Origin: Candidatus Uhrbacteria bacterium
GTDB taxonomy: Bacteria > Patescibacteria > ABY1 > SG8-24 > UBA9934
Assembly (NCBI GenBank): GCA_018664485.1
Contig: JABJOE010000004.1
Location: 1 to 42,647 of the forward strand
DNA: 42,647 nt
Reading direction: 5' to 3'
Position 1 is the first letter of the stretch. Each line of letters starts with the position of its first letter. Shown in pieces: positions 1-8,406 of this stretch. The notes beneath the pieces are model-generated. The model did not search any database, had not been told where the DNA came from, and worked only from the letters and a program-made list of their open reading frames with translations. A program made the position numbers and the translations under genes.

Positions 1-5
1 ATCTG

Positions 6-78
6 TCGGCTTATGGGTCCCGACACACTTCGTCAACGTACCTTTAGTACGTATCCTAGTGTGCCACCCATGCACCGA
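6..78. repeat. Covarying imperfect palindrome, family 1, copy 1
   Basis: Four nested stems pair across this stretch: TCGG (6-9) with CCGA (75-78), ATGGGT (13-18) with ACCCAT (66-71), CACACT (24-29) with AGTGTG (58-63), and ACGTAC (36-41) with GTACGT (47-52). Short unpaired segments (ctt, cccga, tcgtca, atcct) separate them. The copy at 16779-16852 has the same loops but different stem bases that still pair. Any outer arm on the left is beyond the window edge. There is no T-run, so it is not a simple terminator. It may act as an RNA fold or as a folded single-stranded DNA site; the function is unknown. Confidence 0.75.
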
Positions 79-358
79 AATCTCATCCAACAAAATGCAG
101 AGATCTACGATGTGGGCGACTTGCGGGGTCGTAACCCCGGTACTCGATGTCGTACAGTAGGTACGACTTACTTTATTCCTCGCTATTCACCCGTACCTCA
201 TTCAATACAGTTAGCAGATACGATTTATTTTACTTCGCTCCTCGCTACGCACTGATATCTCATCCCATATAATGGACAGGGTTATATGTTGGCGACCTTT
301 TGGCTTGCGGGTTAGATTTAGCTGCGTAGCCATACAGATACCTTATTTTTGTTGTACG

Positions 359-424
359 TAGACCTGTCGCGATAGCTTCACAAGGACCTTGATTATTTAG
401 GAGGAATCGTTTAACCTAGGTCTA
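359..424. repeat. Palindrome abutting the start of the TPR gene
   Basis: TAGACCT at 359-365 is the exact reverse complement of AGGTCTA at 418-424, one base before the ATG at 426. Inside it are CGAT/ATCG pairing and a small CAAGG-a-CCTTG hairpin. An AGGAGG-like stretch at 400-405 lies inside the fold and about 20 nt from the ATG, which is too far for normal use as a ribosome binding site. The arrangement resembles the palindrome that ends just before rfbC. Confidence 0.5.
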
Positions 425-425
425 T

Positions 426-1100
426 ATGACTAAGAAAAATACACTTTTTGTAGTAGCGGTTCTTGTGTTGATTGTTATTTTTGGCATTCAATGGCAGGGG
501 GGTACTACATCACAAGAGTTAGTTACACAGGTTGATGTTCAGATAGAGGATGATCTTAGGTTCTTTATTGAAAATGAACTAAATGTTTGGGAGTCGGCAC
601 TTGCGGCCCATGATCGTGTAGGTGCAGAGCCAGATTTAAATCTACTTCTATTAGTTGCCTTCAACGCTAAGCATTTAGGGAACCTAGAGCTTGCAAAGGA
701 GACATATGATAGATATTTTGAGACGCATACTACAAACTACACAGTTTACAGTAACTATGGTAGCGTTCTTAGATTGATGGGTGATTTGGAGGGTTCTGCA
801 AGGGCCTATAGACAGGCTATAGCACTTGATCCAGACATAGAGGCTTTTTATATGAGTCTGGTTCGCGTTTTGGATGAAATGGGACTTCACGAGGAGGTAG
901 AGGATGTGTACAAAGATGCGATTAATGAGATCGGTCAGACGAGAGCGCTTTTAGTGGCTTTAGCTGAGTGGTACGAAGAGCAGGGTGATTGTGAGAAGGC
1001 GATCAGTCATTATGAAGTAGCATTTGATTTAGCTGAAACTGAGGGTATTGCAGATGCTGTAGCGAAAGACCTGGCTGCTGTTGAAGCATCTTGCAAGTAG
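426..1100 (+). CDS. Membrane-anchored TPR protein
   Basis: This 224-residue protein has one N-terminal hydrophobic segment (about residues 5-23), which should anchor it in the membrane with the rest outside. Residues about 60-215 are helical and show tetratricopeptide spacing, with A/G and Y/F at repeat positions, for example YSNYGSVLRLMGDLEGSARA and the segment around EQGDCEKAISHYEVAF. TPR domains are protein-interaction scaffolds; no enzyme motif is visible. It is followed after 48 bp by a secreted subtilase, which may share its compartment. The start is the first ATG before the hydrophobic segment. The partner is unknown. Confidence 0.8.
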   Translation: MTKKNTLFVVAVLVLIVIFGIQWQGGTTSQELVTQVDVQIEDDLRFFIENELNVWESALAAHDRVGAEPDLNLLLLVAFNAKHLGNLELAKETYDRYFETHTTNYTVYSNYGSVLRLMGDLEGSARAYRQAIALDPDIEAFYMSLVRVLDEMGLHEEVEDVYKDAINEIGQTRALLVALAEWYEEQGDCEKAISHYEVAFDLAETEGIADAVAKDLAAVEASCK

Positions 1101-1148
1101 TAACAGTATCTTGCGCCATATCGCGCTACAATATGATAAAATAGATCC

Positions 1149-2831
1149 GTGCATTTAGCAGGAATAACTAGGTTCCAGCGCGCGGTGACGATTGGACTCA
1201 TCGGCCTTTTATGGCTGAGTCCAATCTTTTTGTTTGCGAAAGAACCTAATGACGAAGATTTTGATGAACAGTGGTATTTGGAACAGGTTGATTCTACAGG
1301 CGCATGGGATGATGAAACAGGATCATCTAACGTTGTTATTGCTGTTTTAGATACAGGAGTATTCCTCGAGCATCCGGATCTGCAGCCTAATATTTGGCAG
1401 AATGACGGGGAGATTCCAGATAACGGAATAGATGATGACGGAAACGGATTCATCGATGATATATCTGGATGGGATTTTGTTGATGAGGATAATGACGCAA
1501 ACCCTGACGTAAGCGCTGACGCGGATGTGAGTGCAATATCTCACGGCACAGTCATCGCCGGTATTATTGGAGCGCAAGGAAATAATGCGGAGGGGGTTAC
1601 GGGTGTTATGTGGGATGTGGAAATTATGTCCGTGCGCATGCTTGATAAGGATGGTGTTGGAAGCTCTATTGATGCTGCAAGTGCTGTCTACTATGCGATT
1701 GATAATGGGGCTGACGTAATAAACTTAAGTTTTTCAGGTGAGGTAAATGATCCAAAATTAAAAGAGGCTATTGGAGAGGCGTATGATGCTGGAGTTGTTG
1801 TTGTGGCTGCGCTCGGTAATGAATCAAAGAATGTTGATAACAATCCAGTATATCCAGCTTGTTATAAGAACGGGTCTGAAGATTGGGTGATCGGTGTAGC
1901 TGCGACAACTAAGGATGATAAAAAGTCTACATTTTCAAACTACGGAAAAAATTGTACAGACATTAGTGCTCCCGGAGAGAGTATGTATAACGTCCAGTAC
2001 TATGAATTAGGTACGTCTGACGATGCATATGCTGGCGGATGGAGTGGTACCTCGGTAGCCTCACCGGTCGTTGCAGGTGCGGCGGGACTATTGTTGTCGG
2101 CATACCCAAGTCTTACGCCAGAAGATGTCCGAACTGTTTTAAAATTATCAGTTGATCCATTGAATAATGGAGAGTTTGTAAATAGGCTTGGAGCAGGACG
2201 TTTGAATATTGAAACAGCACTTTCTGTTGCTGCAAGTTTTGTCGATGAAGAAGATGAATCTGATGAGGATGAAGACGAAGATGAGGGAGACGAAGTATTA
2301 GATCCACTACTTGTAGTTGAGGCAGGCGAGGGTGTGTCTCCAGTAACGGGTGAACCTGAGGAAGTTACCGAGGTCTATTCCGGTGACTATATTACGAGCC
2401 CATCATATTCAACCGTTTACTATGTGACGCAAGACGGTGCGCGCCGACCGTTCATGGATGCAAAAACATTCTTTACTTACGAAGATTCGTTTGATGCTGT
2501 AAAAGAAGTAACGGATGCGACATTGCCTGAGCTTTCATTCGCAGGCTTGATGCTACCAAAGGCTGGCGTGGTGCTTGTGAAGATTCAGAGCGCGTCGACC
2601 GTTTATGCATTGGCAGAAAATAGCGACGATCCGTTCGCCCCGGCTTTGCGAGAAATCGAAACTGAGGAGATTGCAAATGCTTTGTATGGAAGTAACTGGG
2701 CGGATTATGTGATCGATGTTGAGTCTACGTTCTTTGGAAAATTTGCATCAGAAGATCCGATGGAGGATGATGAAGATGTTGATAAAACTATTATGAAAAC
2801 GCGAGCTGAATTAACAGCGCTTGCTCAATAA
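1149..2831 (+). CDS. Secreted subtilisin-like serine protease (S8 family)
   Basis: The 560-residue protein starts at GTG and has a signal or anchor segment at about residues 11-30. The S8 triad is complete: Asp68 in VLDTG, His132 in SHGT and Ser302 in GTSVASP, with oxyanion Asn224 in ALGNES. The catalytic domain spans about 40-360. Between Asp68 and His132 lies an Asp/Asn-rich segment (DNGIDDDGNGFIDD) that looks Ca-binding. A very acidic linker follows at about 365-382. The C-terminal third carries two repeats of a pattern common in CPR surface proteins (VYYVTQDGARRPF... and VYALAEN...REIE), probably for cell-surface display. Its substrate cannot be told from the sequence. Confidence 0.93.
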   Translation: MHLAGITRFQRAVTIGLIGLLWLSPIFLFAKEPNDEDFDEQWYLEQVDSTGAWDDETGSSNVVIAVLDTGVFLEHPDLQPNIWQNDGEIPDNGIDDDGNGFIDDISGWDFVDEDNDANPDVSADADVSAISHGTVIAGIIGAQGNNAEGVTGVMWDVEIMSVRMLDKDGVGSSIDAASAVYYAIDNGADVINLSFSGEVNDPKLKEAIGEAYDAGVVVVAALGNESKNVDNNPVYPACYKNGSEDWVIGVAATTKDDKKSTFSNYGKNCTDISAPGESMYNVQYYELGTSDDAYAGGWSGTSVASPVVAGAAGLLLSAYPSLTPEDVRTVLKLSVDPLNNGEFVNRLGAGRLNIETALSVAASFVDEEDESDEDEDEDEGDEVLDPLLVVEAGEGVSPVTGEPEEVTEVYSGDYITSPSYSTVYYVTQDGARRPFMDAKTFFTYEDSFDAVKEVTDATLPELSFAGLMLPKAGVVLVKIQSASTVYALAENSDDPFAPALREIETEEIANALYGSNWADYVIDVESTFFGKFASEDPMEDDEDVDKTIMKTRAELTALAQ

Positions 2832-2840
2832 TATATACGT

Positions 2841-3848
2841 ATGTCTGATAAGCCAATTGCAGTAGTAGCGGGAGGTGCCGGTTTTATTGGTTCTTTCCTG
2901 TGTGAAGCTTTGTTGAAAGAGGGCAAGAGAGTGATTTGTATTGATAACTTTAGTACCAGTCATGTTCGAAACATCGAGCCTTATTTGAGACATGCAGATT
3001 TTCAATTTCTTCGTCTTGATATTAACGAGCCGATTGATCTAGAATCTTTTGCCGAGCTTGAGCCTTTCAAGGTTAAGTTTTCGGGCGTGCAGGAGATTTA
3101 CCATTTAGCAGTTCCAACGTCTATAAAACACTTTGATGACTATAGAATTCAAACTTTGCTATCAAGCTCAATTGGTACAAAGAATATTTTAGATTTGGCC
3201 GTGAAGTACAAGGCGCGCGTTCTTCTTGCGTCTAGTTCCGTGGTTTACGGTGGGCGTACGAAAGACGTTACGGTTTTTCAAGAGGATTACAGAGGTATAG
3301 TCGATCATCTTACTCCGCGTGCATGTTATGACGAGGGTAAGCGGTTTGCCGAGACTATGTTTTACACGTATGCGCAGGCGCAGGGGGTTGAGTCACGTAT
3401 TGCTCGAATTTTTAGAACTTACGGACCTCGTATGCCACTCTTTGATGGGCATCAGATTCCGGACTTCATTATGTCTGCATTGAATGACGAAGAAGTAGTA
3501 ATCAATGGAAACAAAGATTTCAAAACATCTATGGTTTACGTGACCGATGTTGTTGATGGTCTTATGCGTTTGATGAAAGCTAAATCAGATCCGGGTCCAG
3601 TGAATATTGGAAGTGACGTTGATTTGTTGTTGGCGGATGTTGCAAAGAAAATTGTTGAAATGTCTAATTCGTCATCTGAGATTATCTTTAAAGATGAGCT
3701 GTTGTTTTTGACAGAGATTGGACTACCATCAATCGTTAAGGTGAAAGAAAAATTGTCTTGGTTCCCGGTTGTGCTTTTGGATGACGGACTTAAGAAAACT
3801 ATTGATTATATTCGAGCAAACAAGATTTTGCTCACAAACGGGTCGTAG
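2841..3848 (+). CDS. NAD-dependent epimerase/decarboxylase, UDP-glucuronate decarboxylase-like
   Basis: This 335-residue extended short-chain dehydrogenase/reductase has the Rossmann dinucleotide motif GGAGFIG at 11-17 and the catalytic pair Tyr163/Lys167 in ACYDEGKR. The YDEGKR context and the following RIFRTYGPRM are typical of UDP-glucuronate decarboxylase (UDP-xylose synthase), so conversion of UDP-GlcA to UDP-xylose is the best guess; a related UDP-sugar epimerase is possible. The cofactor would be NAD+ and the enzyme cytosolic. It begins 9 bp after the subtilase gene without a Shine-Dalgarno site. It sits at the head of the glycosyltransferase block and probably supplies a nucleotide sugar to it. 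Confidence 0.85.
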   Translation: MSDKPIAVVAGGAGFIGSFLCEALLKEGKRVICIDNFSTSHVRNIEPYLRHADFQFLRLDINEPIDLESFAELEPFKVKFSGVQEIYHLAVPTSIKHFDDYRIQTLLSSSIGTKNILDLAVKYKARVLLASSSVVYGGRTKDVTVFQEDYRGIVDHLTPRACYDEGKRFAETMFYTYAQAQGVESRIARIFRTYGPRMPLFDGHQIPDFIMSALNDEEVVINGNKDFKTSMVYVTDVVDGLMRLMKAKSDPGPVNIGSDVDLLLADVAKKIVEMSNSSSEIIFKDELLFLTEIGLPSIVKVKEKLSWFPVVLLDDGLKKTIDYIRANKILLTNGS

Positions 3849-3858
3849 CATGAATATG

Positions 3859-3948
3859 GGCCGTGAGCTCGCATCATCAGCTTCCGTTGGTCGGCCACTT
3901 TAGAACTTTGCCGTACCAGCCGGCGGTCTGATAATCCAAGCTTCGGCC
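3859..3948. repeat. Imperfect palindrome in a GC-rich intergenic gap
   Basis: The 148-bp gap between the SDR gene and the first GT2 gene folds on itself: GGCCG (3859-3863) with CGGCC (3944-3948), AGCT (3866-3869) with AGCT (3939-3942), ATCAG (3876-3880) with CTGAT (3928-3932). Inside, CCG, GGT and CGGC pair in order with CGG, ACC and GCCG. Internal loops are short and asymmetric, as in the other palindromes of this window, but the sequence is not a recognisable copy of them. No T-tract follows, so it does not look like an intrinsic terminator. Confidence 0.6.
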
Positions 3949-3996
3949 TACTGCTCTTTGGCTTGACCCGGTTGCTCGCTTTGATAGGGTATAGAT

Positions 3997-4674
3997 ATGA
4001 AGGTAGTTGCAGTTATTCCAGCATATAATGAACAAGGTCGTATTGGCGCTGCTGTGCGCGATGCGGCCATGTTTTGCTCAAATGTGGTAGTAGTTGACGA
4101 TTATTCCGCTGATAACGGAGGTGAGGAGGCTCGTGAGGCTGGGGCGCATGTTTTGCGGCATATTATCAATAGGGGTCAGGGCGCATCGCTTCAAACCGGC
4201 ACAGACTATGCAGTGGCGCATTTGGAGGCCGACGTGGTAGTTCATTTCGATGCAGATGGACAGATGCAGGGTAAGGATATTCCAGAGATGGTGAAGCCGA
4301 TAATAGAGGGTGAGGCCGACATTGTTCTTGGATCACGCTTTCTTGGAGTGAAGGCGAATATACCGATAACCCGATGGGTTGTACTCAAGCTCGGTCTTTT
4401 ATTCACGATGGCTGTGTCAGGAATTCGAGTTACGGATACTCATAATGGATTCCGTGCGCTCTCTCGTCATGCAGCAACGTCTATGCGGATTACATTAGAT
4501 CGCATGGCCCACGCTTCAGAAGTATTGGACTTGATAAAAATGAGAAACCTAAGACACGTAGAGCGGCCGGTTGACATTCGTTATTCAGAAGAGACATTAG
4601 CGAAAGGGCAGTCGTCTTTGGGCGCTATCACAATTGTTAAAGATATTCTAAAGGGTAAGTTTTTCGATATATGA
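3997..4674 (+). CDS. Family 2 glycosyltransferase, polyprenyl-phosphate glycosyltransferase-like
   Basis: The 225-residue protein is a compact GT-A fold enzyme. It shows the N-terminal nucleotide-binding strand AVIPAYNEQGRI, an acidic VVVDDYSAD, the metal-binding HFDADGQM, and a downstream DTHNGFRALSRHA as in dolichol- or undecaprenyl-phosphate mannosyl/glucosyltransferases. It has no transmembrane domain of its own. The next gene, a DUF2304 membrane protein, overlaps it by 4 bp (ATGA), a common pairing that may tether it to the membrane. It probably transfers a sugar to a polyprenyl phosphate for the GT-C-like enzymes further on (inference). Confidence 0.87.
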   Translation: MKVVAVIPAYNEQGRIGAAVRDAAMFCSNVVVVDDYSADNGGEEAREAGAHVLRHIINRGQGASLQTGTDYAVAHLEADVVVHFDADGQMQGKDIPEMVKPIIEGEADIVLGSRFLGVKANIPITRWVVLKLGLLFTMAVSGIRVTDTHNGFRALSRHAATSMRITLDRMAHASEVLDLIKMRNLRHVERPVDIRYSEETLAKGQSSLGAITIVKDILKGKFFDI

Positions 4675-5003
4675 TTTTTCAAATTATTCTAGTTGCGTTT
4701 GCTCTGTTTGCTATCGCGCATGTATTTCGTCAGCACCGTAAGCAGAAGGTGAGCGTTCATTGGCTTGTGATGTGGACAATCCTTTGGTTGCTTGTTATTG
4801 GTGCAGCAATGGCTCCGCAGACGACAGATATACTTGCCCAAAAGTTGGGCGTTGAGAGAGGTGCTGACCTTATTGTATACAGTGCCGTGGTTATCTTGAT
4901 ATACGGAATGTACCGAATGTATGTTCGCGTTGGTAGAGTCGAGCGAGAGATGACTGAACTTGTAAGAAAAGTGGCTATCGATAAAGCTGATAAACCAGAG
5001 TAG
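4671..5003 (+). CDS. DUF2304 small membrane protein
   Basis: This 110-residue protein has three hydrophobic segments (about 2-17, 30-47 and 68-84) and a charged C-terminal tail with coiled-coil character (VGRVEREMTELVRKV). The layout and the WTILWLLVIG / YRMYVRV segments fit the DUF2304 family, typically encoded beside GT2 polyprenyl-phosphate glycosyltransferases. Its start overlaps the stop of the GT2 gene, so the two are probably translationally coupled. The molecular function of the family is not established; a membrane partner of the GT2 enzyme is the usual guess. Confidence 0.8.
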   Translation: MIFQIILVAFALFAIAHVFRQHRKQKVSVHWLVMWTILWLLVIGAAMAPQTTDILAQKLGVERGADLIVYSAVVILIYGMYRMYVRVGRVEREMTELVRKVAIDKADKPE

Positions 5004-5013
5004 AAACATTTTT

Positions 5014-6093
5014 GTGCAACCACGTGTAGCGATTATATATCTTTGTTATGGGAACCTCAGGCATCTGTCCGAGGTTGTTTCTTCGTGGGCTGAGCAGGAA
5101 TATCCAAAAGATAGAACAGCGATTGTCATGATTCCAAATGGTTCTCCTGACGGCATAGCTGATGTTATTCGCTCCGAAGTTTTGCCACGTGCCGGGAAGG
5201 ATTTGCCTAACGAATTGGTTTTATTAGATAACGGTGAGAACGGTGGATTTGCAGCAGGAAATAACCAGGGCATACGTTGGGCGCAAGATAACGGGTATGA
5301 TTACGTGTATCTCAATAACGGTGATTTAAAATTAGACCCACACACTATCAGTCATGTTGTTGATATGGCAGAGTCTGATGATAATGTCGGAGCTGTACAA
5401 TCTTTAGTTTTGTTCTGGGATGATCACGAAAAAGTGAATACGACAGGAGGGATGATCCATATTGGCGGGTACGGCTATGCTCGCGATAATGGAAGGCAAC
5501 TAAGTGAAATTGATAGAAAAGATGGTGAAGAGATCATGTATCCGTCAGGTGCCGCTACCTTGTATCGAGTGTCAGCACTTAACAAAGTAGGTTTGTTGGA
5601 GGAGGGGTTTTTCATGTATCACGAAGATTTGGAGCTTGGACTAAGGTTGCGCATTGCTGGATTTAAAAATCTTCTTTCAATGAAGTCAAGAACGTTTCAT
5701 GATTATCAATTTTCTCGGAACCCCAAGAAGTTCCAGTGGATGGAGACTTATAGATGGGTTGTGATGGTAGCGTATTTAAAGCCGATGAGTGTTTTGCTGT
5801 GGATTCCGTTTGCGGTATTTATTGAGTTGGGCTCTTGGGCAATGTCGATAAAAGGAGGATGGGTTGGGTCGAAGTGGAAATCATTTTGTGACATAAATCG
5901 TGTGTCTACCATAAAACTAATACACAAGATCAAGTCCAGACAAAGGCAAGTTCGCGTTATCAAAGATAGGGATTGGTTACGCGATGTTACAGGGAAGATC
6001 GAAGACCAAGAAACGGAGTCGACTTTAATGAGAGTTGCAAACGCGGTAATCGATCCGTTGTGGCGTTTGGTACGTACTGTTATTTTTTGGTAG
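5014..6093 (+). CDS. Family 2 glycosyltransferase, rhamnosyltransferase-like
   Basis: The 359-residue protein starts at GTG, 10 bp after the previous gene. Its N-terminal half is a GT2 domain: VAIIYLCYGN, a nucleotide-sugar-binding acidic run YVYLNNGDL in place of the usual DDD/DxD, and the acceptor-side motif MYHEDLELGLRLRIAGF, which is the ED-x-D-like signature of this family. The NNGD substitution is common in rhamnosyltransferase-like members. A hydrophobic stretch near 245-275 may attach it to the membrane. It probably adds a sugar, possibly rhamnose given rfbBCD downstream, to a surface polysaccharide. Confidence 0.87.
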   Translation: MQPRVAIIYLCYGNLRHLSEVVSSWAEQEYPKDRTAIVMIPNGSPDGIADVIRSEVLPRAGKDLPNELVLLDNGENGGFAAGNNQGIRWAQDNGYDYVYLNNGDLKLDPHTISHVVDMAESDDNVGAVQSLVLFWDDHEKVNTTGGMIHIGGYGYARDNGRQLSEIDRKDGEEIMYPSGAATLYRVSALNKVGLLEEGFFMYHEDLELGLRLRIAGFKNLLSMKSRTFHDYQFSRNPKKFQWMETYRWVVMVAYLKPMSVLLWIPFAVFIELGSWAMSIKGGWVGSKWKSFCDINRVSTIKLIHKIKSRQRQVRVIKDRDWLRDVTGKIEDQETESTLMRVANAVIDPLWRLVRTVIFW

Positions 6094-6097
6094 TGAT

Positions 6098-7189
6098 ATG
6101 AAAATTGGAATGGTAACACCAGTTTACCCTCCGTACCGAGGCGGTATCGGTGAGGTGGCACGAAGAGAGTCCCGGGCTCTGCGAGAGCGAGGTTTAGATG
6201 TTGAGGTATTTATACCCACTCCGGACAAAGAATATATTCCAAAGGATGACGGTGTGACAATCGTTAAGCCTTTTTGGCGGAATGGCCACACGTCTATTTT
6301 ACCGCAACTTTTTTGGAAACTTCGTAATGTGGATAGTATTTATTTACACTATCCGTTTTATGGGGCGGAGATATTTTCGCTATTAGCGGCGGTTGTTTGG
6401 CGAAAGGATTTGATTTTACGCTATCATATGCAGGCTAATGTTAGGGGGTGGCGTAAAGCTGTATTTTATATTCACCGCTTACTTCTTGAACCGATTATTT
6501 TCAAAGCTTCTCGTGCCGTTTTTGTTAGTTCACTAGACTATGCAAATTCAACAGGGGTGCGTACAGGTAAGATGAGAGAGATTCCATTTGGTGTAGATAC
6601 ATCTTTGTTTGCTCCTCGAAAAACAAAGGGTAATGAGGGGGTCGCGTTTTTATTTGTTGGAGGAATGGACAGGCCGCATTATTTTAAGGGAGTCCCAACT
6701 CTTTTGAAGGCACTTGCAACACTTCCAGACACACCTTGGAGCCTGACGTTGATTGGGGATGGGGAGTTGCGTTCGTCATACGAAGATTTGGCACGTACAT
6801 ATGATGTTCAGGATCGAGTTAAGTTTTTAGGGAGCTGCACTCAGGAGGATCTAATAGATGAGTTCCAAAAAGCAGATGTACATATCTTGCCGTCTGTTAA
6901 TCAGTCAGAGGCATTTGGCCTAGTTACGCTCGAGGCTGCGGCATGCGGATCTGCGTCTATTGTGAGTGATTTGCCAGGTGTCCGAACACTCGTAAAAGAC
7001 GGTGAAACTGGATATATTGTAAAACCAGGGCATGTTGGGGATCTGAGTGCAGCGTTGATTAAATGTTTAGGGGATAGACAGAACGTGGCTAAGATGGGCC
7101 AAGAAGCACGCAGTATGATCGAGCAAAAGTATTCAGAAGACAAGGTTATGGATGTATTATTTGAGCAATATAGTAAGATAACATCATGA
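6098..7189 (+). CDS. GT4 family glycosyltransferase
   Basis: This 363-residue GT-B fold enzyme has the glycine-rich N-terminus KIGMVTPVYPPYRGGIGEVA and the C-terminal donor-binding motif SEAFGLVTLEAAACG (the E-x7-E signature of GT4). FVGGMDRPHYFKGVPTLLKA matches the start of the second Rossmann domain. It lies 4 bp after the GT2 gene and overlaps the next GT4 gene by 4 bp, so it belongs to one glycan operon. Donor and acceptor cannot be assigned from sequence. Confidence 0.92.
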   Translation: MKIGMVTPVYPPYRGGIGEVARRESRALRERGLDVEVFIPTPDKEYIPKDDGVTIVKPFWRNGHTSILPQLFWKLRNVDSIYLHYPFYGAEIFSLLAAVVWRKDLILRYHMQANVRGWRKAVFYIHRLLLEPIIFKASRAVFVSSLDYANSTGVRTGKMREIPFGVDTSLFAPRKTKGNEGVAFLFVGGMDRPHYFKGVPTLLKALATLPDTPWSLTLIGDGELRSSYEDLARTYDVQDRVKFLGSCTQEDLIDEFQKADVHILPSVNQSEAFGLVTLEAAACGSASIVSDLPGVRTLVKDGETGYIVKPGHVGDLSAALIKCLGDRQNVAKMGQEARSMIEQKYSEDKVMDVLFEQYSKITS

Positions 7190-8397
7190 AAATCGGAATA
7201 ATCTCTAATTTATACCCGCCATATCAACGAGGAGGTGCCGAGAACGTTGTGGTGCGTACAGTCGAGTCCCTCGTGAATATGGGGCACGATGTTTTTGTCA
7301 TATCTGGACGACCGAGAAAAGAGACTAATCAAATTGATTTTGATAAAAATACAGCAGAGAGAATCTATAGATTTTTTCCTCCGAATGTTTATTTTCTTTT
7401 AGATGATCATAAATACATGTGGCCAATCCGTTTGGTTTGGCACGTCATTGATACTCTTTCCGGTTTTGGAAAGCGAAGGATTGGGAATATTCTAGACAAT
7501 GAAGAGCCAGATATTGTTATCACTCATAACCTTAAGGGGATCGGTCTACGTATTCCTCAAGCTATCCAGTCACGTAATATTCCGCATGTTCATGTAATGC
7601 ATGATTTGCAGTTAGTCATTCCGTCTGGTTTGGTGATTGCAGGAAAGGAGAAGTTATCGATTTTTTCAAAAGCATCTTACAAGGTTTATCAGGCTTTATG
7701 TAAATGGGCCTTTGGATTACCGAACTTGGTATTATTCCCATCAAATTTTTTGTTGGACTATTACAAGAAGAATAATTTTTTCGGTAAATCAGATTGTGTT
7801 GTAATGCAGAACCCAGCGCCTGATTTTAAACCTACAGCTCGCGCAAGGCGTACTCCAGGTCCATTGCGATTACTATTCGTAGGGCAACTTGAAAGTCACA
7901 AAGGTATAGAGTTTTTAATGAACGCTTATGAAAAGCTTTCTTTCCCTGCTCAACTTATTATTGCGGGTGAAGGTACGATGAGAGATGAGGTCAGACGTCG
8001 TGCAAAGCTTGATAAAAGTGTTAGTTACCTAGGATATATTTCAACTTCACAGCTTGTAAACTGCCTTGGTGTCGTCGATGCTGTAGTTGTTCCGTCGTTG
8101 TGTTATGAGAACTCTCCAACAGTTATATACGAGGCGTTAGAGGCTGGAATTCCTGTTTTAGCGTCTGACATTGGTGGGGTGGGAGAACTTGTTCAGGACG
8201 GTAGGAACGGTTTTTTGTTCAAGCCAGGGTCGCAGGAGAGCTTTATTGAGAAAATGGAAGTGATGGATAGTAAAAAGGAAATTTTCTTCCGTGCGCAAGA
8301 TGATATTGCACGCACAGTAGCTCCCTATGCTTTGAAAATTTATACTGATGCACTCGTAAATAAATTGAAAGAGGTTATTAATTCTAAGAAGGCTTAG
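7186..8397 (+). CDS. GT4 family glycosyltransferase
   Basis: The 403-residue GT-B fold enzyme begins KIGIISNLYPPYQRGGAENV and carries RLLFVGQLESHKGIEFLMNA at the start of the donor domain, followed by ENSPTVIYEALEAGIPVLAS, the GT4 E-x7-E region. Its ATG overlaps the stop of the previous GT4 gene (ATGA), indicating translational coupling. It is the last plus-strand gene before a convergent membrane-protein gene that starts 10 bp away. I see no intrinsic terminator in that short gap. Substrate unknown. Confidence 0.92.
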   Translation: MKIGIISNLYPPYQRGGAENVVVRTVESLVNMGHDVFVISGRPRKETNQIDFDKNTAERIYRFFPPNVYFLLDDHKYMWPIRLVWHVIDTLSGFGKRRIGNILDNEEPDIVITHNLKGIGLRIPQAIQSRNIPHVHVMHDLQLVIPSGLVIAGKEKLSIFSKASYKVYQALCKWAFGLPNLVLFPSNFLLDYYKKNNFFGKSDCVVMQNPAPDFKPTARARRTPGPLRLLFVGQLESHKGIEFLMNAYEKLSFPAQLIIAGEGTMRDEVRRRAKLDKSVSYLGYISTSQLVNCLGVVDAVVVPSLCYENSPTVIYEALEAGIPVLASDIGGVGELVQDGRNGFLFKPGSQESFIEKMEVMDSKKEIFFRAQDDIARTVAPYALKIYTDALVNKLKEVINSKKA

Positions 8398-8406
8398 TAG
8401 TTAAGT

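Larger units (their letters stand above)
1..425. other. Intergenic region rich in hairpins
   Basis: No convincing gene lies here; the short open frames have no start context or recognisable product. The stretch holds a structured repeat (6-78, described separately), a GGGGT/ACCCC hairpin near 126-138, a GTCGTAC/GTACGAC-type hairpin near 149-167, an ATATAA/TTATAT hairpin near 267-286, and a palindrome at 359-424 that ends next to the first gene. A TATAAT at 268-273 could be a -10 box, but I see no matching -35. The upstream side is cut off by the window edge. Confidence 0.6.

Noticed and set aside
13..255. 80-codon frame at the window start
   Set aside because: It runs through the structured palindrome, has no ribosome binding site and shows no domain; the base-pairing explains the sequence better.
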